DNA of 20,341 nucleotides from Pleurotus djamor (lineage: Eukaryota; Basidiomycota; Agaricomycetes; Agaricales; Pleurotaceae), in assembly GCA_029747585.1 (NCBI GenBank), contig JAPEVF010000804.1, positions 1 through 20,341 on the forward strand, written 5' to 3'. The notes under the pieces were generated by a model. That model ran no database searches. It was not told the DNA's origin and was given only the letters and a program-made list of their open reading frames with translations. Position 1 is the stretch's first letter. Each line of letters starts with the position of its first letter. Made by a program: the position numbers and the translations under genes. Positions 9,893 to 19,604 of the stretch are shown here, one piece after another.

Positions 9893-12800
9893 TTAGTATC
9901 CCCTGTGCGCGCCCCTACCCGCCATGTTCATATTACTAGGCTGACGCTGATGAGATTGATGCGACTGCTGAGACTGGGAATACGAAGGATGCTGCTGATG
10001 CGAAAGCGAAGACGACGGTATTGTTCGGTGCCCAGGAGGGGGTGTCTGTGTTCTTGGATCAACAGGCGGTTGTTGATAATACATCTGTGGTGTTCCAGAA
10101 CGAGGGGGATACTGTTGTTGTGCTTCATAGTAGCCAGGGGCGTCCGCCAAGCTCGTATAACTCGGTGCCTGACTGCGCGCATCGACTCCCATCATGGTCG
10201 TACGATGTGTTGGTGCTTCTCGGTACACTGGTCCTTCTTGATACATTGTAGGGGGAGAAGTGAGGCTGACGTCCGAGGCGTAGAACGAACTCCTACTGGC
10301 TCCTGGATGGTACACTCCGGTTTGCCCAGGAGCGAGAAGAGGCTCATGATCGGTGGGGATTCGAGACAATTCAATGTCTTGAGGGCCTCCAAAGCCGCCA
10401 TTAGGTCCATGTGCAAGGTAACGATCATACGCCGCTCCACCGAGTTTGGGTTCGCTCGTGTTTGCATAGTATGTCGAGTTCGAAGCTTGTAGGGTGGATG
10501 CGCCGTCGTTAAGCATGTTGAATGACGATATGGATTTCGTATCCCAATCCAGTTCACCACGATCACGTTGGTACAATGCTGGATCGTACTCGAGATCACG
10601 CTGGAGTAGAAAGGTGAGAAAGAAGTTCATTGGTATCTCGAGAGGAAAAAACAGCGTACCTGGTCAATGGCAGCAATCTTGATACCCTCAACAAGGTGAG
10701 TTGCCATCTTCTGTCCACCGTATTCGCCAAGAGTTGCTTCATCCTTTCCGCCAATCTTTCCTTGATAAACCTCATTCAACAAAGGCATCATCTTAGCATG
10801 CAACATGGGAGTGAACAAGTCCGTATGAAGAGCTGGATGTCCAAATCGCTTTTCAAGACGATTGCTCTTGTTATCAGCCCGCTCGGAGTGGACCTTGGCC
10901 AGACGAAGTTCTTCCTCGGTAGGGTGGAAGTAACGGAAGTCACGGTCGAAGGTTCGGTTGATGTATATCTTGAATGCCAGAAGAAAGAGGATGGGTGGAC
11001 AGGTGGCTACCCATCGGAAGGAACTGAAACCAAATTGAAGGCCAATGGCTAGATTGGTATGTAGACGTGAGCTTCAGAAAAGAAAGAAGCAGTGAAGTAC
11101 ATACTGAGGATCATCAACAGTTGCATCAGGACACCATTGACAAGGAGACGATTAATGATGACGTTCCATATCCGCTACCATTGAAGGTCAGCCATCCAAG
11201 CGACGAAAGAATGAACGAGACACATGATGAACTTACTCCGCCGGTTTCAACCTTCGACACGAACACAAACATGAGTTGGTACTTGTATACCCAAGAGGAT
11301 ATCCAAAACACAACTGCAGCGGCAACCGGGACCAGAGGGGAGANGGGGGGAGAACACAAGACCAACAGCACCCATGAAGAGCTATTATGGAGAAGGTTCG
11401 TATTTGAGTTAGTCGCTGGTTAGGTAGATATACTCACAATGTTGGAGCTAAGACAGCGTTGAGATATTGGTCGTAACGTTCGCCAACGAAGGGACTCACT
11501 AGTAAACGGCGTACTCGAATTCAGGGGGTTGTGTCCACTCTCTGATGTCTCGAGGGGTTCGACCAAACAAGCTAATATCACTAGTGAGCCGCTTGTCTGG
11601 ACGGACGGTCGTCAGAATTGCTTACCGTGTCTTGATCGAGATCCACACCAAATTGATGATCTGGGCAAGATCGAAGATCGCAAGGAAACCACGCAACCTG
11701 AAAGACATTTTAGCGCTTGAAAGGACACAAAATGATATTGCCAACGGGAAGAAGGTCAGCCAATAAGGTGCTTGATCGATATATGTCGAGTTGATCGTGC
11801 TGGGCAACGCTGAAAGACATTTAGTAAGAGTTTACGCCAGCAAGCGTAACGGACATACTATGCAAGTTGGCCATGATTTCGGCGAAACTTTTCTTGCCAA
11901 CCTGAAGGACGATCTGCTTCACCGAATCTGGCACACCAATAAGCTTGATACAGGATCAAAAGTAGGAAAGATGCTTACTGAAGATGACACCAATCAATGT
12001 GAAGATCACCAACTGAGAGATGATCAAGAAGGCGAAATAGCGCGCAACCACAGCGCGATCAAGTCTTGAATGAGTGAGTGCGCCCATATATCGAGTCAAT
12101 CGACGCATGATGATCGGTAGGAAGAACCCAAACAAAGCTGACACGGCCGGAGGAAGAACACCAGAAACAATGGAGAACGTGGTGTCAGAAGATTTGCGCC
12201 ATTCATCGAGGAAGCCGACGTATGCCGTCAACTGATCACTATGGTAAGCTCAAGGGTATATGATGACACATCGTCACTCACAGCAGTCAAGTTGGCAAGA
12301 GCGGAGATGATCAACAAGGGAACAGTGTTGAAGAAGCACACAAGGGCTAGCCAAAGGAAGCCGACAAAACGTTTTCTAGCAAGTTCTCCATCTGATTTGT
12401 TCATGTTCTCCCAAATCTGATGCAACAATCAGTAGGGGAGGCTGAAGCAGATGAAGAGGACGTACAATGTCCTTTGGGTTTGGAGCAAGAGTAATGTCGG
12501 TCTTCTTAGGATGCTTATCCCGGAGTAGATGGGCAACAATGTGTGCATAGGGTACAGCAGCCATTGAAGCGAAGCCGTAGTTCTCAGCTTTGTTCGTGTC
12601 AACTTGAGCACGATATTCTTCGATAGCAGCTTCGGTACGCTTGAGCTTGGCCCTGAGTAACGTAGGAAGTGTGAGACTTGATCATGAACGAGGAATGTGG
12701 GTCACATACGTGTAGAAGTCAATGGCATCCCTTTGGGTACCACCGAGACCACAGCAACCCCCTACGCGTAAAGTAGGCCTTTTCTTGCCAATCCTTCCTC

Positions 12801-13593
12801 CCTTCAAATACTTGACAAGCACCTTCTCCAATTCCCGCACTGTTTCGTTGTGGTAATCGATGAGTTCCGGCAATTTTCCGACTTTCCGACCAATGTGTAC
12901 GCTGGTGGTGGGATACGGGACCTTGACGGTTTCGAAGATGGCTTTGATACCTTCGTCACTTTGATATTTCTTGGGGACGTGCATGATGGCCAGGGTTCGA
13001 GCATAGAAGGATTGGAGATACTCTGGTGAGCGAAACCACGCGTGCCGGAGACGAACCATTTCACGCCAGTGATAGTATGAGAAGCCGATGATAAGTAACG
13101 TGATGAGGTATGAAACGGTGACATGAGCGTAGAGCATGTCCCCTTTAACATTGCGAATGGAAAGCATGCTGAGCGCATCGCGCCTCCTGGGGGGCACATT
13201 CCGTAGGTTGTAGATGATGTTGATGGGAATCAAGACGGCACAAGAGAGGCAGGCGACTGCGGTGAAAAGCCAACGCATCAACCTCAGAAAACGGAGAAAA
13301 GTGACCGCGTCCAGCCCAATCTTCTCTACCAGCTCTGGTTCTTTCGTATGTAGCAGCGGTGGCAACCATCCGAGTATGGAGTCTGATATTTTGGGGGGCG
13401 GCTTGTTTCCTACGTGGTATTTGACCTTGGGTTCGTAAATAATCTTGTTCTTTGGTCGCAGAACGTTGAAGGCGAAAATCGTGACTGCAGATATTAGGGA
13501 CATAAGCACTACTTGGGAACCGACAGCAGCGGGCGCCAGCGTCCGTGAGTCGGTATTGAAGATCTGATTTCCTGCTGCATCGAGGTCAGCCAT
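9893..13593 (-). CDS. CSC1/OSCA-type (DUF221, RSN1_7TM) cation channel, 1018 aa, 13 exons
   Basis: Related to yeast Csc1 and Phm7 and to plant OSCA osmosensitive, mechanically gated calcium-permeable channels; expected in plasma or internal membranes. Minus-strand exons: 13593-12710, 12652-12466, 12416-12282, 12231-11979, 11927-11859, 11809-11746, 11697-11626, 11571-11500, 11447-11438, 11381-11237, 11174-11105, 11048-10660, 10600-9893. Layout: three N-terminal helices (about 24-45, 105-127, 155-178), the cytosolic PHM7 domain (about 195-360, ending in YGFASM, VPYAHIVA and LAPNPKDI), the seven-helix core (about 370-685, with LRGFLAIFDLAQIINL, GRTPRDIREWTQPPEFEYA and VYYSN), and a 235-residue Gln/Ser/Pro/Tyr-rich tail. 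The phases sum to 1019 codons only if the N at 11344 is dropped; as written, exon 10 is shifted. Exon 9 is a 10-nt microexon. Intron 6 (48 nt) is stop-free and in frame. The start at MADLDAAG is preferred over an upstream ATG at 13695. Confidence 0.9.
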
Positions 13594-14484
13594 GGAGGGG
13601 GAGGAGGGGAAGAAAGAGCGTGGAGGGGGGCGTTGGAGTTGGAAACCAAAAGAGTGTGTGACAATGGAGAAGTGTTGTGGACTGTGTGAAACCAAAAATC
13701 ATTCTATGATCAGCCATTATTCGGCCTTGTGCTCAATTTTGGCTCAATTCCGAGGTTGCTATGCACCGCACAATGCTGGCTTACTTGCATTCAACTTACA
13801 TTCTTATTATAATGTTGCTTAGTTGAATTCCCTTGCTTGTGCGATAGCAACTAACCTGCATATCTACATCAAATTACTAGGTGGGCAAGTAGAAAACAAG
13901 TGTCCCGGAGGACCCAACACTGCTGGGTAATGGTACGAAAGAACTGACCGCGGATAGTTTCTTCGGTACGACGGCGAGGGGCGGCCAAGTAGAGCCCTGG
14001 GATCCCGCTGGTCCTTTGGAGGACGCGACGAACGTACGCGCTATACTCTATGATGGCACGCAAGTACCCATCGTTCCCAGATCCGTTCTGCTTTCTTCGC
14101 CAATCTTTTGCCTGGGTAGAGCCGATGCGGACCTAAGGAAGCTGAGGTTTCCACCTGGAGTTCCAGGCAGCCTATTTCATGGTACGATTCAATGAACCGA
14201 ACTCGCCGATCCCATGCCGATTGATCATCAATGCCATAGGCTCAATAACCAGTTCCTTTAGTAGAGGTCAATCTCACCCAACAGTCCAAAGACTTAGCTA
14301 AGGGATGCTGCTAGGTTCTGATCTGGGCTTCATGAACCCAGGGAATCACTAGAATGATCGGGGTGTCGCAAAGGCGTTCCTCAGATGATTTGGTTCAGCC
14401 ACACAACGTTGTGACGCCCATGTTGGCGGGACCTTGCAAGGAAGGCAAAAATCAATAAGTAGATTATGCTGGTGAACAGATACT
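13594..14484. other. 0.9-kb spacer upstream of the channel gene
   Basis: Separates the stop of the mitochondrial-type gene (14485) from the start of the CSC1-like gene (13593), both on the minus strand. The part nearest 13593 should be leader and promoter of the channel gene; it includes an AT-rich stretch near 13790-13880. A stop-free minus-strand frame of 88 codons occupies 14132-13869 just after a splice-acceptor-like CTTAG, but I cannot tie it to a gene. No tRNA or repeat was recognised. Confidence 0.45.
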
Positions 14485-15909
14485 CTAAAACCAGCTACCG
14501 ATGAAACTCTTCAACCTCTCCGAAAAGCCTCCACTTCCGCTCTTATCTTTCGGCGGTGGAGGCGTAGCTTTAGGTTTCCTTTCACGTTTACGAGGCTGCC
14601 CAGCCGAATCACCGCGTGACGATGCTGAGCTGGCTCGCAAACTCTCTGACGCTTTCATCAGAGCTTCAGGGCTCAAGCCAAACGTATGGTCTGTCGAAGG
14701 CCGTAGCTTTGTCGCCGTCCGTGAGGCAGGTCTGGGGATCGGGGATGCATGGGCATTCGCAGGAGTTTCAACGGGGGACGAGTCTGGAAGGGGATTATCA
14801 GCGATCTCCGAAGGTAGGTTTTCCCACTCCGTAGGTTTTGGTGGTCGAGTTTCGTTGGCATTGGAAGCGGGGGGAATAGGCGTTGTGTCTGTATGCGAGG
14901 AAGCCTGTTGTGGAGGTGACTCTGCAGGAGGCGTAGAAGGTGTAGCAGGGGCAGGAGGAGTCACCGAGGACACCTCAAATGGATTCGGTGCCTCAGTGAA
15001 CTCGCTCCATTTCCGGAGCAGCCGTCTCATCCTAAGATGATCGTGTGTTGAAACTCCATATTCCAGCGAAGACCCCTTCTGAATGGGCTGCAGGGGATAG
15101 AAACCACCCCAATTAAGCATGGAACGTCCAGCAGCCTCCTTGGTTCCTCGCTTCATGCCAAATTGGACGGCTGATGGCGTGTAAAACTCCCTGCCTAAAC
15201 AGCAAGTCAGCAACGCGTTCAAATTATAGAAAGTGCGCGTGCACGAAGAAGGTACATACGGCCATGATGGAGGGTAACCTGGATCATTCTTTGCTTTTTC
15301 GTGTCCTTCGCGCTGGCCTCACTCGTGGCAGCATCCAGGATATTCTCAAATTCTGGTATATCACTGCTGACATCCTTCGGGGAGAGGAAACTCTGGATGT
15401 CGGATAGTGAAGGTCCCCCCGGCTGTGCTTCCAAAGTGTCCTCTCTGGGAGCAGGTATGGTGATGGTACCACCAGCCTGAGGTATGCGTGTCCGTGATTC
15501 GGCAGAGTTGAAGACCAGGTAGATGCGACCGTTATACTGGTTGAAAGACGTGTATTCCTGTCGCGGTCATATATGGTAAATATAGCATGCAAGCGTAGAT
15601 GATGGAATAACTCACCCGGGTAAACGAGAACTCGCGTATTGTGCCATATCTCTGTTCAATAGCGCGTATGACGGCAAACGCGTCTACCATCGAGTTGAGT
15701 TTTCCCCCAACAACAGCCAAAGCTGAGCAATTCCGCATAGCGTCGGTCTTGGGGTCACTTGAGGTCTCTTCCACAGAAACTTCCGGTATATGTTCACCCT
15801 CGGGATTTGCTGCTAGCGCAGCGGCTGTAGAGTTTGCGCGAGACGAGACATAGCGATGAGGCCTACATCGAGGGAGAGCACGGGCAAAATGAGCTTGAGT
15901 ACGCAACAT
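14485..15909 (-). CDS. Unrecognised protein with mitochondrial-type leader, 433 aa, three exons
   Basis: Minus-strand exons 15909-15616, 15557-15260 and 15194-14485, with introns of 58 and 65 nt and phases that close to 434 codons including TAG. Residues 1-30 are rich in Arg, Ala and Ser with no acidic residue (MLRTQAHFAR start), as in a matrix-targeting presequence. Residues about 62-122 have a pattern like an RNA-recognition fold: a helix at MVDAFAVIRAIEQRYG, strand IREFSFTR, strand GRIYLVFNSAES. This is only a resemblance. A later conserved-looking segment (about 197-265) includes VTLHHGR, REFYTPSAVQFG, NWGGFYPL and RMRRLLRKW. The last 160 residues are Pro/Ser/Thr-rich low complexity ending in a short amphipathic GGFSERLKSFIGSWF. 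I do not recognise the family. It is head-to-head with a FAM210-like gene across 91 bp, which fits a mitochondrial role. Confidence 0.75.
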
Positions 15910-16000
15910 TTGGCCTCACACGGGAAGTTGGGTGGAAGAAAAAGTGTTTCCGGAGGAAGTCCCCGGCGCTCTAAGGTTAGGGTTGCATTATTGCATTCTC
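15910..16000. promoter_or_regulatory. Short bidirectional promoter between two probable mitochondrial genes
   Basis: Only 91 bp separate the two divergent start codons, so both promoters and 5' leaders must overlap. The region holds a telomere-like motif, AGGTTAGGGTTG (15974-15985), which resembles binding sites of fungal Tbf1-type factors, and two purine-rich GGAAG or GGAGGAAG elements. There is no TATA box. The motif reading is inference. Confidence 0.55.
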
Positions 16001-16656
16001 ATGCCTCCTCCTCCTCCAACCCCAGGTCGGTTCGCTGCCTACCAGACTGCACTCAAGGCCATTTCGGCGCGCACTGGGACGCCATTATCGTCGCTCGTCG
16101 TCTCCTTCGGCATCTTACACGAGTTGACTGCGGTTCTTCCAATCCTTGGTCTATTCTACGCGTCTCGATCGTTTGGCGTCGGTGAACAGCTAGTTAACGC
16201 GGTGACGACTGCAGCATCTTCACAAATGGACTCAGCGGACACGGTGCACAAACCAAACTGGATTGCTGAACGGGGACAAGTATGGATTGAGGAGGGTGAA
16301 CAGTGGGCAGTTCGCATTGGACGGCGATACGGGTGGTTTGGTTTTGAGAAACGCACGAAGGATAGCTACTCGGAGGCCATTTACGAAGAGGACGTCAGAG
16401 CCGTCAGAAGTCATCTTGCTGGGGACATTGCAAACGTTGTCGTTGCCTATGCCTCCACGAAGGTCAGTGTTGTGTTCTATCTTCCCATGATAAATGGGCC
16501 CTCCCCCTCGTTAGCATACTGACCCAGGACCTCTCTTAGGCATTACTGCCGCTGAGGATTGGAGCTTCAATATACCTTACGCCAGGATTCGCGCGCGCCG
16601 TAGTTGACCCATGTAAACGCTTGATATTGCAACCCTTCCGTAGAAGAAATGTATGA
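16001..16656 (+). CDS. FAM210/DUF1279-like mitochondrial membrane protein, 192 aa, two exons
   Basis: Plus-strand exons 16001-16462 and 16540-16656, with a 77-nt GT-AG intron that contains a CTGAC-type branch site. The first helix region is SSLVVSFGILHELTAVLPILGLFY (about 29-52). A charged linker follows, containing KPNWIAERGQVWIEEGEQW and RRYGWFGFEK, and then a second helix region spanning the intron: VVVAYASTK joined to ALLPLRIGASIYLTPGFARAVV. This two-helix layout and the AY..K.L.PLRIG..., PGFAR ending are typical of DUF1279 proteins such as FAM210A/B and their fungal relatives, which sit in mitochondria. Without the splice the protein would lose this second helix. An in-frame ATG at 15932 would add 23 residues reaching back into the divergent promoter; I prefer the MPPPPP start. 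The function in fungi is not established. Confidence 0.78.
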
Positions 16657-16850
16657 TGCCCTCGGTCCCTCGAAATATCGCGAAAACACCATCCGTCGTA
16701 TGCGATAGAGGCAATTTATCGACAGACGTATCCCAGTCTATCCCAGTCCGAGTCGATGGTTGGTCCAAATCCAAGTCATGCATCACGAATTCGATCACGC
16801 ACACAACGTTCACATACAAGCGCTCGTTGACGACCCTCCAACATGCCACC

Positions 16851-17912
16851 ATGGGCAAGCTTCATCTGAAGCGCACTCCTGAAGAAGAAGCCGAAAGACA
16901 ACTTCGCAAGAGGCGCAAGAAAGAGAAACGCGAGGGGAAGCAGAGTCGGTATCACTCCGCCCAGGAGCCTTCACCACCTCGACGAAAATGGGCATCAGAC
17001 GACGATGACGATGCTACCGACGTATACGGTCCTCAGCCTTCTACGTCTAACGGGGATGTCAAAGACGCACACGTACACCCTTTCCAGCCTGACTACGATG
17101 AAATCCGTGCGCGATTAGAAGAGGAACAGTTCCGCGAGAAGATGTTCAGTGCGTTCGATGAGGACGAACGGCTGGATTCGCTCGAGGCAAATTTCAATGA
17201 CTACAGTCACATACCAGATCGATGGCAAGACAGTCGGACAGGACCTCGCAGGAGATTAAACGTTGACGAGGATGAGTTCTTACAAATGAATCCTCAACAC
17301 ATGGATGATGAAGAGTATGCCGAATGGGTGCGACTGGGGATGTATAGGAAGACTCACCGAGATGAATACGAGGAGAAGCAGAAGGAGAAGGCTAGGAAGA
17401 AGGAGAGGAAGGAGAAGGAGAAGGCAGCGAAGGAAGAGTCAGCTCGGTTGGAGAAGGAACTGGACATAGAAAGATCGAGGCGGAGGCAGGAGAAGGAGAG
17501 CTTGCATCTGCAAGCTGCGAAGGAATTGTACGAAAGCAAGTGGGCCGCGCTACTGCGTCGGGAAGGTGGTGGCGATGAAGAACTCGGTTTCGAAGATATA
17601 CCGTGGCCCCTGCTTGCCGCTTATCCCAAGGCAAAGAAACAGAAACGGCGCGATGCTGGAGAGTCCCCGGCCTTCAACTTGCAAGACGACTTCACTGCAG
17701 ATGCTGTGGCCAAGTTCGTACTGGCCTCGTCTGACGCCTCTGACTCTGAAAAGGGACGGAAAGAAAAGTTGCGAGACACGATGCTTCGATTCCACCCGGA
17801 TAAATTTGAAGGTCGAATTATGGCTCGCGTGAGGGAAGTAGATAAACTTCGTGTTAGGGAAGCAGTCGGACAAGTAGCTAGATTGCTGAACGATCTTATG
17901 GGAGACAAATGA
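16851..17912 (+). CDS. NFKBIL1 (IkappaBL)-like coiled-coil protein, 353 aa, single exon
   Basis: Starts at GCCACCATGGGC, an excellent eukaryotic start context; an in-frame ATG at 16653 would run back into the neighbouring gene's stop and is rejected. The N-terminus is strongly basic (LRKRRKKEKREGK, 18-30) and looks like a nuclear localisation signal. An acidic patch DDDDD follows (50-54), then a stretch with EQFREKMF and DDEEYAEWVRLGMYRK (152-167), a Lys/Glu coiled coil (about 170-225), and the family's C-terminal module: YESKWAALL (227-235), LGFEDIPWPLL (245-255), LRDTMLRFHPDKFEGR (307-322) and a closing helix. In animals NFKBIL1 adds N-terminal ankyrin repeats and is linked to nuclear regulation and splicing; this fungal form has none. 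It is tandem to the FAM210-like gene (194 bp) and ends 64 bp from the convergent gene's stop. Confidence 0.86.
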   Translation: MGKLHLKRTPEEEAERQLRKRRKKEKREGKQSRYHSAQEPSPPRRKWASDDDDDATDVYGPQPSTSNGDVKDAHVHPFQPDYDEIRARLEEEQFREKMFSAFDEDERLDSLEANFNDYSHIPDRWQDSRTGPRRRLNVDEDEFLQMNPQHMDDEEYAEWVRLGMYRKTHRDEYEEKQKEKARKKERKEKEKAAKEESARLEKELDIERSRRRQEKESLHLQAAKELYESKWAALLRREGGGDEELGFEDIPWPLLAAYPKAKKQKRRDAGESPAFNLQDDFTADAVAKFVLASSDASDSEKGRKEKLRDTMLRFHPDKFEGRIMARVREVDKLRVREAVGQVARLLNDLMGDK

Positions 17913-17975
17913 TCATGATCACTACCGGCTACATACTTGTTATAACTCGCGTCTCAGGACTTTATCCTTGACCAC

Positions 17976-18951
17976 CTAGGTGGAGAAGTCCAAGGACAAC
18001 TGGAAGGAAGATCGGGCCATATTGGCGGTGACGTTAGGCTGGGGAAGGAGGTCAGCTATGTCCATTAACAAAGAAACCATAGACCAGACTTACTCCTTGC
18101 AACGAGGCGACACACCCTTGTGGATACGTTAAACAATGACCAGAGGCAATAGCGAGATAAAAACTTACCAACGATGACTGGGGAAGTTGGGATGCGGTTA
18201 ATGCGGAACACAGCGCACCCTGCGATCTGTTGGGTACCAGTGATGTCCGCATCCTTGGGCTAAAGACCGTTGGTGAACATCAACAAACCGATAGAAACAT
18301 CGTAGCACATACGCTGCGGGCCATGCGCATGCGGCAGGCACCATTCTCGACCACTCCGGTCTGCTTGAGGTTCATCCTAGTCCAGTCTTGCTGATACTCT
18401 GCGTTGTGGGAGAAGGCGCCATTTCCCCCGTTGTTGAACATGGAGAAGGTTTGCTTGAACTCAATTGCATCTAGGAGAGCAGAGATAAGTATCGTGAAAA
18501 GAGAGCAGTGTGTTGAACGAGACATACACTTGAACTCGTTTTCGTCTTGCCCGTTCTGTCCAGAACTAGGGAGTTGCGCAGTACCAGTCAACAAGTTGGG
18601 GACAATGGAGAGGTCTAAGACTTCCCAAGGCCCCGCAGCCTGATTGACGGCGAAACCCCCATCGCTGACGATAACGACGTAGACCATGCCACCGTTAGCG
18701 GTGAAGTTGGGGTCAGAAGGTTGGGCACCAGTGACATAGACATAGACTTGAGCAGTCCAGTTCACGTTGGCGTACTCTTTCCCGCTACCATCGGTAGGGA
18801 GTAGAGAATCGTTGAGCATGGTAACATCTTGGCTATCAAAAAGGACGAGAACATGAGTAACAATACTGGGAGAAGGACGAGAAATTTCCTACTATTTGAA
18901 GTAAGATGTTCCAACGGGAGGAACAAGGTTGTTGACATATCGGCTAGACAT
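17976..18951 (-). CDS. Unrecognised 232-aa protein, six exons
   Basis: Minus-strand exons 18951-18893, 18832-18528, 18470-18313, 18259-18169, 18116-18094 and 18038-17976, all GT-AG, with phases closing to 233 codons including TAG. The reading begins MSSRYVNNLVPPVG and passes through VTMLNDSLLPTDG. It then has strand-like stretches with alternating hydrophobic residues (AQVYVYVTGAQP, GGMVYVVIVSDGGF, PWEVLDLSIVPNLL), and later AIEFKQTFSMFNNGGNG, ADITGTQQIAGCAVFRINRIP and SSFQLSLDFST. There is no signal peptide and no strong membrane helix. The composition suggests a beta-rich soluble protein with N-glycosylation-like NFT and NVT sites that may be irrelevant inside the cell. I do not recognise it. 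A TATATAAA element lies about 86 bp upstream. Exon 5 is only 23 nt. Intron 2 (57 nt) is in frame and stop-free. The structure is inferred from splice signals alone. Confidence 0.7.
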
Positions 18952-19036
18952 TGTGCTGATAGGTATAACAGTGAAAGTGTTTGAGTAGCAGAACTTTGAA
19001 GCGATGCTGAAGAAAACGAAAGACAAGACGGTGGGG

Positions 19037-19044
19037 TTTATATA
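19037..19044 (-). promoter_or_regulatory. TATA box of the 232-aa gene
   Basis: TATATAAA on the minus strand, about 86 bp upstream of the ATG at 18951. The leader between them is T/C-rich, as is common for strongly expressed fungal genes. A canonical TATA box suggests inducible or high expression; this is inference. Confidence 0.6.
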
Positions 19045-19582
19045 GACTCAGCGTATGGATATCATGAGAACGGTGGCCCCAAAAGCATTGAGTCGATGCT
19101 TCGGTTTGGAATGCGAAGGGATAGGACATTCTGGTACCATTCAATTGAATGCCGGTCGGCATACCAGGAGCAATGCTTTCATCCATGATGCATTGGTGTA
19201 GTGGCCCTGATCGAAGTTCCAGAGTGAGAGACGCGACAGAAATAGCGAGACGGCAGTGATACAGCACCGAGATGTGCATAGTCGCGATTGTCGATGATGA
19301 GACTCTTTTTCAGATGAAGACACTAGTAGGAGGTCAATCAGCACAAGCCCTTCCGCGTCTGATTTGTGGTATCGAGGGTTGTAAACAGGACAGGAAGACT
19401 CTGATGCTTGCTGGATCGCCAACAGTCAAAGCTCGCATCCACGGTGAGCATGAGAAACGTTTGTTGTATCGCGCGGAATTGCTGGAGCACCGAAGGTCAG
19501 AAATATGTTTGACGAAGTTAAAACTTGGAAGAAGACAGCGAACAGAATTCAATGACATTTCGGTGGCGAGCAGGTTCAAGTA

Positions 19583-19604
19583 ATTAGCCGACTCATTAGC
19601 CGAC
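19583..19604. repeat. Two-copy direct repeat ATTAGCCGAC
   Basis: ATTAGCCGAC occurs at 19583-19592 and 19595-19604 (period 12), followed directly by two copies of ACCAGTG (19603-19609 and 19614-19620). The GCCGAC core could be a transcription-factor site doublet in the divergent promoter; nothing proves it. Confidence 0.5.

Noticed and set aside
9905..10492. Plus-strand open frame of 195 codons
   Set aside because: It lies antisense to the last exon of the CSC1-like gene and is rich in Arg, Leu and Cys, as expected of the complement of Gln/Ser/Pro codons. A shadow frame.
14501..15040. Plus-strand open frame of 179 codons rich in Gly, Ser and Ala
   Set aside because: Antisense to the Pro/Ser/Thr-rich C-terminal exon of the 433-aa gene; Gly and Ser runs are the mirror of Pro and Thr/Ala codons.
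16653..16850. N-terminal extension of the NFKBIL1-like protein from an ATG at 16653
   Set aside because: This ATG overlaps the stop codon of the FAM210-like gene and the added sequence looks random. The ATG at 16851 has an ideal start context and begins the basic N-terminus.
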